From Thalassococcus sp. S3 (GTDB lineage: Bacteria > Pseudomonadota > Alphaproteobacteria > Rhodobacterales > Rhodobacteraceae): a DNA stretch of 64,000 nucleotides. The DNA is taken from the NCBI RefSeq assembly GCF_004216475.1, contig NZ_CP022303.1:1240001-1304000 (forward strand), in the 5' to 3' direction. This document shows, in pieces, positions 44,301-52,746 of the stretch. The number at the start of each line of letters is the position of its first letter. Within the stretch, counting starts at the first letter, position 1. Position numbers and translations under genes: made by a program. The notes under the pieces are model-generated. The model had not been told where the DNA came from. It did no database searches and saw only the letters and a program-made list of their open reading frames with translations.

Positions 44301-45611
44301 ATGAAACGACTTGCAGGGCTTGTCATCGCAGCAGCGTTCGGAGCATTCAGCGCCCCGGACGCACACGCGCAATCGGCATTTGGGTGCAGCCAATTGTCTT
44401 CGCGTGCGCACCTTCCGGTTGTCGAAGGCACGGGGGGCGTCTTCTTTCGGGTGCAGCCGGATTTGCAGATGTTTCACGGATTGTCCGACCAATCCGTTGC
44501 GCAGGTATCGGCGCTCTCTGCAGCGCTGAAAGAGCTGGGAACGACGCTGATCTATCTGCCAGTGCCGACCAAAAGCCTCGCCATGCCCGACAACCTGACG
44601 GCAGAGACCGAAGACTTTGGGTTTGATCCTCACATCGCCACGACGGTCTATCTCGACACGCTGCGCCGCCTGCAAGAGCAGGGGGTGGTCGCGGTCGATG
44701 CGCGTCAGGCGCTGCTGAACGCGACCCCGGATCAACCGGCCTTCCATCGCGCAGATCATCGCATCACGGCAACAGGGGCGCAAAGAACGGCGCAGGCTGT
44801 TGCCGACCGCCTCAGATCCGATCCGGGTTACGACTTGCTTACCAAGGCGCAGTTTTCGACCGTGCCGGCGGGCGTCGAGGTGCTGGAATCAGCGATGCGC
44901 AACCAGTTGCAGCAAAACTGCCTGATGGCGCTGCCCGACGTTGAAACAGCGCTCTACAAAACCACGAAAGTCCAATCAGCCGCCGTTGTCGCCACCTCGT
45001 CGCTCTTTGCCGAGACGCAACGCTCGTCCAGCATCGCGGTGGTCGGAACGGAATATACGGGCGAGCCAAGCGCCAATTTCGCGGGCTTTCTGTCGGATTA
45101 TACCGGTCTCGACGTGATGCAATACTCCGTCGAGGGCGGTGGGGCCTTTGCCGCGATCTCATCCTACATGACGTCTGAGAACTTTCAGACGTCGAGACCG
45201 TCCTACCTTATCTGGGAAGTGCCGGTTTACAGCAATCTCGGGCAATTCGCGGATCAGCCGATGCGAGAGCTGATTGCGGCGGCAGGCAACAACTGCCGGG
45301 TGCCGTTGCGGGTTATGGTGAGCGAGGGACCGCACGCTGTCCGGGTGGACCTTACCGCGTTGGATCCCGGTCTGGACTACACGCTTCTCCTCGACACAGA
45401 CGGTGCGGCCAGTGACGAAGCGACGTTTGCCTTCACCAATCGCGCGGGCCTGATCCGCACCAAATCCATCATGCGACATGCTGATCAGGTAAAGACGGGG
45501 CGTTTCTACATGCCGATGTCCGGTCTTTGGGCTGATGGCGCGGCTTATGTCGATATCGACCTGTCCGTGCCCTTCGGGGGCAATCCCCGGATCGCCGCGT
45601 GTTTCTATTGA
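44301..45611 (+). CDS. algX: AlgX-like protein with substituted catalytic triad
   Basis: 436 residues with a signal peptide (about 1-23, ending AHA). An SGNH-hydrolase-like domain (about 35-330) precedes a C-terminal carbohydrate-binding module, as in AlgX. The motif that should hold Asp-x-His reads Asp152-His153-Arg154, and the nucleophile motif GTSYS of AlgX reads GTEYT (Glu251) with the following NFAGFL intact. Two of the three triad residues seem to be lost, so acetyl transfer is unlikely. No algI, algJ or algF lies in the operon, in line with a polymer that is not O-acetylated. It probably binds the chain and bridges the complex. Confidence 0.8.
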   Translation: MKRLAGLVIAAAFGAFSAPDAHAQSAFGCSQLSSRAHLPVVEGTGGVFFRVQPDLQMFHGLSDQSVAQVSALSAALKELGTTLIYLPVPTKSLAMPDNLTAETEDFGFDPHIATTVYLDTLRRLQEQGVVAVDARQALLNATPDQPAFHRADHRITATGAQRTAQAVADRLRSDPGYDLLTKAQFSTVPAGVEVLESAMRNQLQQNCLMALPDVETALYKTTKVQSAAVVATSSLFAETQRSSSIAVVGTEYTGEPSANFAGFLSDYTGLDVMQYSVEGGGAFAAISSYMTSENFQTSRPSYLIWEVPVYSNLGQFADQPMRELIAAAGNNCRVPLRVMVSEGPHAVRVDLTALDPGLDYTLLLDTDGAASDEATFAFTNRAGLIRTKSIMRHADQVKTGRFYMPMSGLWADGAAYVDIDLSVPFGGNPRIAACFY

Positions 45612-45622
45612 AGGGGCCTGAG

Positions 45623-48367
45623 ATGAAACGACTTACCGCATCCGTGCTCACCGCTGGCCTTCTGGCTGCGGCCATCCCTGCCGCTCCGGTCCAGGCGCGC
45701 ACGCTTGAACTGGCCTTCATGCCGCCTCAGATCCAGCCGCAACATGTCTGTGGTCCGGCGAGCCGTGAAAGCAAAGAGGACGATCTTGAAATCGAAGGCG
45801 GAGATGCCGAGCTGAACGACCGCGTCCGCGCGCGATACCTGCGCCGGGACATTCAGCGTCTGCAAGCGCGATCACCCGACGCCTCGTTCGACTTCATCCA
45901 GACCCTTATCTCCCGTCTGGCCATCGTGGATCCCGATTTTGCCGGAAGCGATGAGCTTATTGCCCGCATCCAGCTTTATGTCGATGCGGGTCGCTTTGAC
46001 GCGCTGCACCAGGCGGGGCTTGTCGGTCAGCTTCGGCAGATGGCCGATGCGATGACCAACAACGACAAGCTGCAACTGTCGCAGTTTTACCTTAACGGGA
46101 TCGGTGTGGATCCTGACCCGGATTTCGCATTGGGTCTGATCCGTGACGCGGCATTTGACGGCAACGCCAACGCCTTGCTGAGCCTTGCGCGCATGGAACT
46201 TCAGGGGACGCCCGTGCCCGGATGGGACGCCCCGCTGGATCTGACGGTGACGATGGCGTTCGGCGGTATTCTGGGGCAATTGAACCGCACGGTCTGCAAA
46301 CGGGCTGAACGCATCGCGCAGGAATACCTGAATGGCGAAATCGTCTCGCCCAATCCCGGTATCTCTTATGCATGGTACAAGTTCGCCGCCGACATGGGCA
46401 GCGCGAACGCGGCCTGGCGGGTTGTCGAGTTTCACCTCGCAGCCGATGCGGTGGAGAAAGACAATCGCATCATGATCGAATATCTGCGCCTTGCGGTCGA
46501 ACGTGGCATCACGCTCGATCAGGGGCAATTCGATCAGATCAAGTCGTCCGGGGCCGCCACCGAGGAAGAGCTTCTCGATATCCTGGGCTATAACCACAGC
46601 AACGATGACGGGCGCAATCGACCGTCCATTGCCCCCTATCTTCAGATGGCCGTCAATATCGACGGTGAGCGCGCTGACGATGACAGCTTTTACATGGACT
46701 ACCTGCGCGAGCTGACGCAGCTCGACACCGCGCCGGGCTGGGTCTTTACCAGGCTAGCCAAGGAAACACTTGTGCGTCGCGGACGCTGGGCCGGCGAGCC
46801 CGAGGCGATGGCCCTTTTCGAAGAGGCGACGCTGCGCGGTGATCCCGAGGGCCAGCAGCTTCTGGGTCTCAAGCTGGTGCGGTGGCGCGACGATCCTGTC
46901 AAACTGAACCGGGCGATTGACCTTCTGACCGACACGGTCACCCGGTATGGCATGATGGCGTCGATGGACCATCTCGACGGGATCTATCGCTGCAAGGCAC
47001 CCGATGCCCCGCTCCTGCGGGAGGCGGATCTATGGGCGGAAAACTACCGTGCATCCGAACACGAGACCGTGGGGGTCAGCGCAACCGATCTGATCGCTCT
47101 GGATCCGTTCAAGGAGCCTTTGACAATCGCGCAGATCCAAACCCAGGCGCTTGGCGGACGTATCCAGTCGCTTGCGCATTATGTGCAGCGCGTTCAGGTT
47201 TCCGATTGGGCGTCGGCACGGGCGGACCGGCTGTGGGCGGCACGTCTTGACCGGTCGGATCAGGCGCTTGAGGCCTTTGCCGAGCTCGAATTCGAGCTTG
47301 CCACCAACCCGGCTGAACGCCGACTGGCCATCGAACTCTTCCGCAGGGTCTACCTGAACAACGGGGTGACGACGGCGCTTGATCTGGCGATCGCACTTGT
47401 CGAGGACAATGCGAAAAAGCCGGAAATCGCCGAAGAAATCCTGGATCTTCTGACCCGTGCGGGCAATCGGGGCGAAGGGGCCGCAATCCGGCTGAAGTCA
47501 CGTCTGCTGGCGGACACGGTGCCGGCCTACGAAGTCTTTCAGGAATATGAGGACGAGATCGAGGCGCGAGGTGATTTTCTGGCTTTGATGTTCGCAATTC
47601 CGTTTGTGTCAGCCGAAAAAGCGGCGGATTACTTCGACCGCGCGGTCTCGCTGATGGCCTGCGGCACGAAAGATGTCGAGGAGTTGGGCGACGCGCATGC
47701 GATCCGGATGGATCCGCGCATGTCGTTTCACTGGCGTCAGGTCGGTCTTGCCATCGAAGGGGGGCATGTTCTGTCCAAGCTCCGCCTGTCGGACCGTCAG
47801 ATGGAGGCGTTCAATGAAGGCGCCGCCCCGACCGAGCTGGAGGTCTATCAGCGGCTGCTGGCCGAAGGCAAAACCTCGGCGCATCGCAGCCTCTTCCGTC
47901 TGACGGCCAATCCGGATCTCGAAACCTATGATCCTGACGCAGCGGCGCAGCACATGCTCGCGTTGCTTGGTCAGGGCGCGGCGGGCGATAGGTCGTGGGT
48001 TTTGTCGACCTTCCGCCGGGCCGATGAAGATGTCCGCGCGCTCATCTCCGAGCAATTCGACATGACGGACCTTTACCTGAAGGCTTCGCAAAGTGGCGAT
48101 GTCGCGGCCAAGTTCGAATTCGGCCTGCTGCTGCGCGACACCGCGCGCGCGCCCAGCGATCTTGCCAACTCGGCCCGTTGGTTGAGGGAGGCCGCAGAGG
48201 CCGGCAATGCCGATGCCATGGCCGAATTCGGCTACGCCCTGGCATACGGCATCGGCGTGCAGAAAAACGTGAAGGAGGCAATTCAGTGGCTGGAGCATGC
48301 AGCGACAACCGGAAACCGTCGGGCAGAAGATCTCGTCTCGCTCTTGCGACTGAGCGTTGTACGATGA
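45623..48367 (+). CDS. algK: Large Sel1/TPR scaffold protein (AlgK-like)
   Basis: 914 residues, about twice the length of Pseudomonas AlgK. A signal peptide (about 1-25, ending VQA) has no lipobox cysteine, so it is periplasmic rather than outer-membrane anchored. Sel1-like repeats appear near 130-260 (LSQFYLNGIGVDPDPDFAL) and at 830-905 (AEFGYALAYGIGVQKNVKEA). AlgK links the outer-membrane porin AlgE to the rest of the complex; no AlgE is encoded here. AGGGG lies upstream of the ATG and the stop overlaps the next gene. Confidence 0.75.
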   Translation: MKRLTASVLTAGLLAAAIPAAPVQARTLELAFMPPQIQPQHVCGPASRESKEDDLEIEGGDAELNDRVRARYLRRDIQRLQARSPDASFDFIQTLISRLAIVDPDFAGSDELIARIQLYVDAGRFDALHQAGLVGQLRQMADAMTNNDKLQLSQFYLNGIGVDPDPDFALGLIRDAAFDGNANALLSLARMELQGTPVPGWDAPLDLTVTMAFGGILGQLNRTVCKRAERIAQEYLNGEIVSPNPGISYAWYKFAADMGSANAAWRVVEFHLAADAVEKDNRIMIEYLRLAVERGITLDQGQFDQIKSSGAATEEELLDILGYNHSNDDGRNRPSIAPYLQMAVNIDGERADDDSFYMDYLRELTQLDTAPGWVFTRLAKETLVRRGRWAGEPEAMALFEEATLRGDPEGQQLLGLKLVRWRDDPVKLNRAIDLLTDTVTRYGMMASMDHLDGIYRCKAPDAPLLREADLWAENYRASEHETVGVSATDLIALDPFKEPLTIAQIQTQALGGRIQSLAHYVQRVQVSDWASARADRLWAARLDRSDQALEAFAELEFELATNPAERRLAIELFRRVYLNNGVTTALDLAIALVEDNAKKPEIAEEILDLLTRAGNRGEGAAIRLKSRLLADTVPAYEVFQEYEDEIEARGDFLALMFAIPFVSAEKAADYFDRAVSLMACGTKDVEELGDAHAIRMDPRMSFHWRQVGLAIEGGHVLSKLRLSDRQMEAFNEGAAPTELEVYQRLLAEGKTSAHRSLFRLTANPDLETYDPDAAAQHMLALLGQGAAGDRSWVLSTFRRADEDVRALISEQFDMTDLYLKASQSGDVAAKFEFGLLLRDTARAPSDLANSARWLREAAEAGNADAMAEFGYALAYGIGVQKNVKEAIQWLEHAATTGNRRAEDLVSLLRLSVVR

Positions 48368-49392
48368 GGCTCGCCGCTGCTGTCCTCGGTCTCGCGTTGG
48401 GGCAGGCGGCCTTGCCGGCCCACGCCGACACGCCCGAATGCGCGCCCGGCCATCAACCGGTTTTCAGCCTTGATTACGGCAGTCGCTACAAGGCCGACAG
48501 CGAGACGCGATCCGACCTGGACGAGCAGGCCAATGCAGAGGTGGACGAAGCGCTTGGACCGGTGGATGACTTTATCCGCGATCTCGCGCATAGCGCACGA
48601 GGGCTTTACGATGCCGAAGGTGATCCGCAACAGACGGCCGATTGCCTGCTCGATCATATGGCCGTCTGGGCCGAAGCCGGGGCGCTTCGGGATCTGCGCA
48701 GCCACACGTCGAACCTGACGATTGGCTCTCGGCTGGCCGGTTTCGGGCTGATCCTGGATCAGGCGCTCCCAATGGCGCGCGACGCGAAAAAGGCCGAGGC
48801 CATCAAATCCTGGCTCTACGATCTTGCGCGGCGCCAGATGGTGTTCTGGGAAGAAGACGCGCATGACGGGTCGCGTCAGGGCAATCTGCGTGCCTGGGCG
48901 GCTCTGGCGGTTAACGTGGCCGGAGATCTCAACGAGGATCCCATTATGCAGGGATGGTCGGCCTGGTCCATGCGGTACATTCTATGCAAGGCCTCGCCCG
49001 ATGGCAGTCTTCCCCAGGAAATGACGCGCGGCGCGTTTGCCTATCACTATCAGCTCCATGCAATCGCGCCTCTGGTTGTGACATCGGCCCGACTGGCCCG
49101 GCAGGGTCAGCCGATGATGTCGGAATGCGACCATGCCCTGGCGCGGATCGTCAGGTTTGCGATCGACGATATGCAGACCGGCGCGGCAACCGCCGCGATT
49201 GCCGGTGAGGTCCAGAATTACTTTGACGGGTCGCGCGAGCTCAAGCCGTTCAACTTTGCCTGGCTCGAGGCCTATCTGACACTCGATGCCGATCCGGCGA
49301 TTGCGCAGTTGGCGAACGATATGCGTCCGCTCCGAAACTCCAAGCTGGGCGGCGATCAAACTCTGATGTGGGGAGACCGTATTGATGGCTGA
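48364..49392 (+). CDS. algL: AlgL-like PL5 protein with altered catalytic site
   Basis: 342 residues with a signal peptide (about 1-21, ending AHA). The fold matches PL5 alginate lyase. Arg222 and Tyr229 lie seven apart, as the catalytic Arg/Tyr do in PL5. The NNH(x)xW motif, however, reads GNLRAW (173-178), with the catalytic His replaced by Leu175. Lyase activity may be weak or lost. In Pseudomonas AlgL degrades polymer that fails to be exported. The start overlaps the algK stop (ATGA). It is the last gene of the operon. Confidence 0.8.
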   Translation: MRLAAAVLGLALGQAALPAHADTPECAPGHQPVFSLDYGSRYKADSETRSDLDEQANAEVDEALGPVDDFIRDLAHSARGLYDAEGDPQQTADCLLDHMAVWAEAGALRDLRSHTSNLTIGSRLAGFGLILDQALPMARDAKKAEAIKSWLYDLARRQMVFWEEDAHDGSRQGNLRAWAALAVNVAGDLNEDPIMQGWSAWSMRYILCKASPDGSLPQEMTRGAFAYHYQLHAIAPLVVTSARLARQGQPMMSECDHALARIVRFAIDDMQTGAATAAIAGEVQNYFDGSRELKPFNFAWLEAYLTLDADPAIAQLANDMRPLRNSKLGGDQTLMWGDRIDG

Positions 49393-49608
49393 TAATCTCT
49401 TTAGACCACGCCAAACATCCCGAACCGGCGTACGCCAGCACCGTTGCGCAGGCCTGGTTCTCTATTGGAACCCCCATCGCTTGGGGCGCCTTGTCTGCAC
49501 GTCTTCGCTGCATGTCGTGAAACCGGTCCAGGCCGCCAATCAGGCAGCCGCTCCGCGAAAACGTTGAAAAACGTGCGGTAACGCACTGAGATATGTGAAT
49601 AAAGTCTT

Positions 49609-49660
49609 TGCCTCATGCTCGCCCATTTGGTACGGTTGGGCATAAAAATAAGTTGAGGCA
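49609..49660 (+). promoter_or_regulatory. Structured region upstream of the Hint gene
   Basis: Nested inverted repeats: outer arms TGCCTCA (49609-49615) and TGAGGCA (49654-49660), inner arms GCCCA (49621-49625) and TGGGC (49637-49641). It ends 11 bases before the Hint start, so it may be a 5' leader fold or operator. The 279 bases from 49393 hold nothing else certain. Confidence 0.4.
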
Positions 49661-49671
49661 GAGCAATCGGT

Positions 49672-50742
49672 ATGAAAACGGGCTTTCGGGGCACGTTTGT
49701 CATTTCCTGGTCGCAAACAGAAATAGACGGATTGGCGGCTGCACCTCAGTCAGCCATCGAAGCGGGTGCGACGTGGTCGTGGCAGGGGGAACCCCTGCGC
49801 GTGGATGGTCCCAATTCTGTTTTGCATCTGGAACGGGCGGACCAAGACAGTCAGTTGAGACGGCGCGCGGCCCGGATGGTCCGTCGTCTTGTGGGGGCGG
49901 CCCTGGACGACACGTCCCACCTCGTCGATGTCGACGTCGAAATAGACGATGCGGTGCCCGAGAGCGGGTTTGTGGTAACCGATGGGCGCCTCAGCTACAC
50001 GATTACCGTCATTGAGACCGGCCCCCAATCGCAGCCGCTTTTAATGTTTCTCGATGCGATCCCGCCCAGGGGCGTGGATCTCTGGGTTGTTCATCACGCC
50101 CTGCGCGAACCCCTTGCAGGTCCCGGTGATCCGGCCAGCGGTGGTGTGATCTGCTTCACGCCCGGCGCGCGGATCTCGACGCCGGGCGGGTCCTGTGCGG
50201 TCGAGGATTTGCAGGTCGGAGACCGGGTGATGACCCGCGACAACGGCCCGCAAGAGGTGATGTGGATCGGCTCTCGCCGTATGACAGGGGCACGGCTTTT
50301 CGCGATGCCGCATCTGCGCCCTATCCGGCTGCGCCCCGGCGCGCTCGGGATCGAACGACCCGATCAGGAGCTTCTGGTGTCGCCCGAACATCGGATGCTT
50401 GTCCGCGGTGCGGCGGCCCGCGACCTTTTCAATTCCGACGAGGTCCTCGTGCCTGCGCGCGATCTGGTCAACGGGTCGACCATTTCGGTCGATCTGACCC
50501 TGCCCGAGGTCACGTATGTGCATCTCCTCCTGCCCAGTCACCAGATTGTCTGGGCCAATGGCGTGGAGGCCGAAAGCTTCCATCCCGCCAATACCGCGCT
50601 GACCACATTGGATGTGACGGATCGTCAGCGACTTCTCCGGATCTTCCCGGAGTTTGAAACAGATCCGCATCTCTATGGCAGTTATGCGCGGCGCAACCTG
50701 TCCCGTCCCGAGGCCGCTCTTTTGATGCACAAGGCGGCCTAG
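49672..50742 (+). CDS. Hint (hedgehog/intein) domain protein
   Basis: 356 residues. The N-terminal 160 residues form an unassigned domain. The C-terminal Hint_2 domain starts at Cys161 in GGVICFTPGARI, the classic block A with the cleaving Cys, continues with VEDLQVGDRVMT, and has the His in LVSPEHRMLVRG. Hint domains cleave the peptide bond before the Cys. Bacterial Hint_2 proteins often sit beside secreted RTX proteins in this clade, and an RTX gene lies at 991. There is no signal peptide. Its partner or substrate is unknown. It may have its own promoter, given the gap after algL. Confidence 0.85.
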   Translation: MKTGFRGTFVISWSQTEIDGLAAAPQSAIEAGATWSWQGEPLRVDGPNSVLHLERADQDSQLRRRAARMVRRLVGAALDDTSHLVDVDVEIDDAVPESGFVVTDGRLSYTITVIETGPQSQPLLMFLDAIPPRGVDLWVVHHALREPLAGPGDPASGGVICFTPGARISTPGGSCAVEDLQVGDRVMTRDNGPQEVMWIGSRRMTGARLFAMPHLRPIRLRPGALGIERPDQELLVSPEHRMLVRGAAARDLFNSDEVLVPARDLVNGSTISVDLTLPEVTYVHLLLPSHQIVWANGVEAESFHPANTALTTLDVTDRQRLLRIFPEFETDPHLYGSYARRNLSRPEAALLMHKAA

Positions 50743-50765
50743 GCCTCCTGGCCGATCCTGCACGG

Positions 50766-50793
50766 TTGACATACCAAGGAAGCGGCGTATAAG
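50766..50793 (+). promoter_or_regulatory. Sigma-70-type promoter for rpsD
   Basis: A perfect -35 TTGACA (50766-50771) and a -10 TATAAG (50788-50793) are spaced 16 bases apart. Transcription would start near 50800, giving a leader of about 130 bases before rpsD. Confidence 0.8.
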
Positions 50794-50860
50794 CGCGGCT
50801 TCATTGGTGTTGGTGGACCCCGCAAGGGGAGGCCTGTCGGAGCAATCGCTCAGAGGACAA

Positions 50861-50921
50861 CGCCCTTCATATGCCGCGACGACGCCCAAAAGGGCGGAGG
50901 AGCAGCGCCCTTAAGAAGGAG
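50861..50921 (+). promoter_or_regulatory. rpsD leader with mutually exclusive hairpins
   Basis: AAGGGCG (50890-50896) can pair with CGCCCTT at 50861-50867, with local CGCCC at 50883-50887 through an AAAA loop, or with CGCCCTT at 50906-50912. The last pairing ends three bases before the AAGGAG ribosome site (50916-50921). Upstream, CCCC-GCAA-GGGG (50818-50829) forms a small tetraloop hairpin. Autogenous control by S4 is possible. Confidence 0.5.
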
Positions 50922-50928
50922 ATCAGCC

Positions 50929-51549
50929 GTGACCAAACGCACGTCTGCCAAGTACAAAATCGACCGCCGTATGGGCGAAAACATCTGGGGCCGCCCCAAA
51001 TCCCCCGTCAACCGCCGTGAATACGGCCCCGGCCAGCACGGTCAGCGCCGCAAGGGCAAGCTGAGCGATTTCGGCATCCAGCTGCGCGCCAAGCAAAAGC
51101 TCAAAGGCTACTATGGCGACCTCACGGAAAAGCAGTTCCGCCGCATCTATGCCGAGGCCGAGCGGGTCAAAGGCGACACCGGTGAAAACCTCATCGGCCT
51201 GCTGGAGCGTCGTCTTGACGCCGTCGTCTACCGCGCGAAATTCGTGCCCACCGTCTTCGCCGCGCGTCAATTCGTGAACCATGGCCATGTTAAGGTGAAC
51301 GGCAAAAAGGTCAACATCCCCTCCTACCGTGTGAAAGAGGGTGACGTGATCGAAGTGCGCGACCGCTCCAAGCAGCTGGCCGTCCTGCTCGAGGCCACGC
51401 AACTGCCCGAACGCGACGTGCCCGATTACATCGACGCTGACCATTCCAAGATGACCGCGACTTTCGTGCGGACGCCGGGCCTCGGCGACGTGCCTTATCC
51501 GGTCATGATGGAACCCAATCTCGTCGTGGAATTCTACGCGAAGAACTGA
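50929..51549 (+). CDS. rpsD: 30S ribosomal protein S4
   Basis: 206 residues from a GTG start behind AAGGAG. S4 starts assembly of the 30S body by binding 16S rRNA. The N-terminal segment ([32 protein letters not shown]) is the typical alphaproteobacterial form, and the S4 RNA-binding domain ([30 protein letters not shown]) is intact. It is encoded alone, not in an alpha operon, with its own promoter and terminator. Confidence 0.98.
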   Translation: MTKRTSAKYKIDRRMGENIWGRPKSPVNRREYGPGQHGQRRKGKLSDFGIQLRAKQKLKGYYGDLTEKQFRRIYAEAERVKGDTGENLIGLLERRLDAVVYRAKFVPTVFAARQFVNHGHVKVNGKKVNIPSYRVKEGDVIEVRDRSKQLAVLLEATQLPERDVPDYIDADHSKMTATFVRTPGLGDVPYPVMMEPNLVVEFYAKN

Positions 51550-51570
51550 TCTTCGCCCAATCCAAACCGA

Positions 51571-51603
51571 AAGGCCGCGACGGGACCCCGCCGCGGCCTT
51601 TTT
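51571..51603 (+). terminator. Rho-independent terminator of rpsD
   Basis: AAGGCCGCG (51571-51579) pairs with CGCGGCCTT (51592-51600) and runs into TTTTT. Classic intrinsic terminator just after rpsD. Confidence 0.9.
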
Positions 51604-51663
51604 GCATCTGCACTGGTCAGGGCAGGGACCCCTCGCTAGAACACACCGAAAGGGGACAGACAG

Positions 51664-52746
51664 ATGACACCGATCACGCCGCAGCCCGGGATCATGGAGA
51701 TTGCGCTTTACGAAGGCGGCAAATCCGCCATCGCCGGCCGATCAGACGTGCTCAAGCTAAGCTCGAATGAAAACCCTCTGGGTCCTCCGCCCTCAGCCGT
51801 CGCTGCCATGGCCGAAGCGGCGCAACGGGCGCATCTCTACCCGCCCACTGATCATGCCGACCTGCGCCAGGCGATTGCCGAAATCTACGGGCTTGAAGTC
51901 GAACGGCTGATCTGCGGCGTCGGCTCGGACGAGGTGCTGCAATTCATCTGCCAGGCCTTCAGCGGCCCCGGGGACGAGATCATCTACACCGAACACGGCT
52001 TCTCCATGTATCCGATCCTGGCCCACATGGCCGGCGCCACACCCATCAAGGTGGCCGAGCGGGAGCGGGTTGTGAATGTCGATGCGATCCTGGCCGCAAT
52101 CACTGACCAGACGCGCATCGTGATGCTGACCAATCCGGGCAATCCTACCGGCACGATCCTGCCGCTCTCCGAACTGGAGCGCCTGGCTGACGGTCTTCCG
52201 GGCCACGTGATCCTGGTCCTCGACTGCGCCTATATTGAATATGCCGTCGATCATGACGGGGGCGAAGAGCTTGCGCGCGCGCGTGACAATGTCATCATGA
52301 CACGCACCTTTTCCAAGCTTTACGGCCTTGGCGGGCTGCGGATCGGGTTCGGCTATGGGCCGAAGGCGCTGATCGACATCCTGACGCGCATCAGGCAGCC
52401 CTTTAACCTCTCCGTTGTCCAACTTGCCGCGGCCGAGGCGGCGGCGCGGGATAGGCAATGGGCGACCGATTGCATTGCGCTCAATACCGCGCAGCGCGCG
52501 CGCCTGACCGGAGGTCTTCGTCAGTTTGGCATTGCCTGTGACGACAGCCATGCCAACTTTGTGCTCGCCCGGTTCGCCGACGAGGCTGAAGCCGATGCGG
52601 CTGAGGCACAATTCCGTGCATCCGGTATCCTTGTCCGTCAGGTCAAGGGCTACGGGTTCCCGAACGGATTGCGGATTACCGTCGGCCGGTCAGAAGATGT
52701 CGATCGCGTGCTGGAGGCGGTGGCGCTTTTCCGCAAAGCGGCATGA
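51664..52746 (+). CDS. hisC: Histidinol-phosphate/aromatic aminotransferase
   Basis: 360 residues of a fold-type I PLP aminotransferase. LKLSSNENPLGPP at the N-terminus, NPGNPTG, the Asp in LVLDCAYIEYA, the PLP Lys in TFSKLYGLGGLRIGF and the substrate Arg in NGLRITVG all match HisC. It overlaps tyrA (ATGA), not other his genes, so it probably works mainly as the aromatic aminotransferase in tyrosine and phenylalanine synthesis, with histidinol phosphate as a possible second substrate. Confidence 0.93.
   Translation: MTPITPQPGIMEIALYEGGKSAIAGRSDVLKLSSNENPLGPPPSAVAAMAEAAQRAHLYPPTDHADLRQAIAEIYGLEVERLICGVGSDEVLQFICQAFSGPGDEIIYTEHGFSMYPILAHMAGATPIKVAERERVVNVDAILAAITDQTRIVMLTNPGNPTGTILPLSELERLADGLPGHVILVLDCAYIEYAVDHDGGEELARARDNVIMTRTFSKLYGLGGLRIGFGYGPKALIDILTRIRQPFNLSVVQLAAAEAAARDRQWATDCIALNTAQRARLTGGLRQFGIACDDSHANFVLARFADEAEADAAEAQFRASGILVRQVKGYGFPNGLRITVGRSEDVDRVLEAVALFRKAA

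Noticed and set aside
49385..49567. 60-residue open frame after algL
   Set aside because: It starts inside the algL stop region, but the product shows no signal, domain or codon pattern typical of its neighbours, and no ribosome site is evident.
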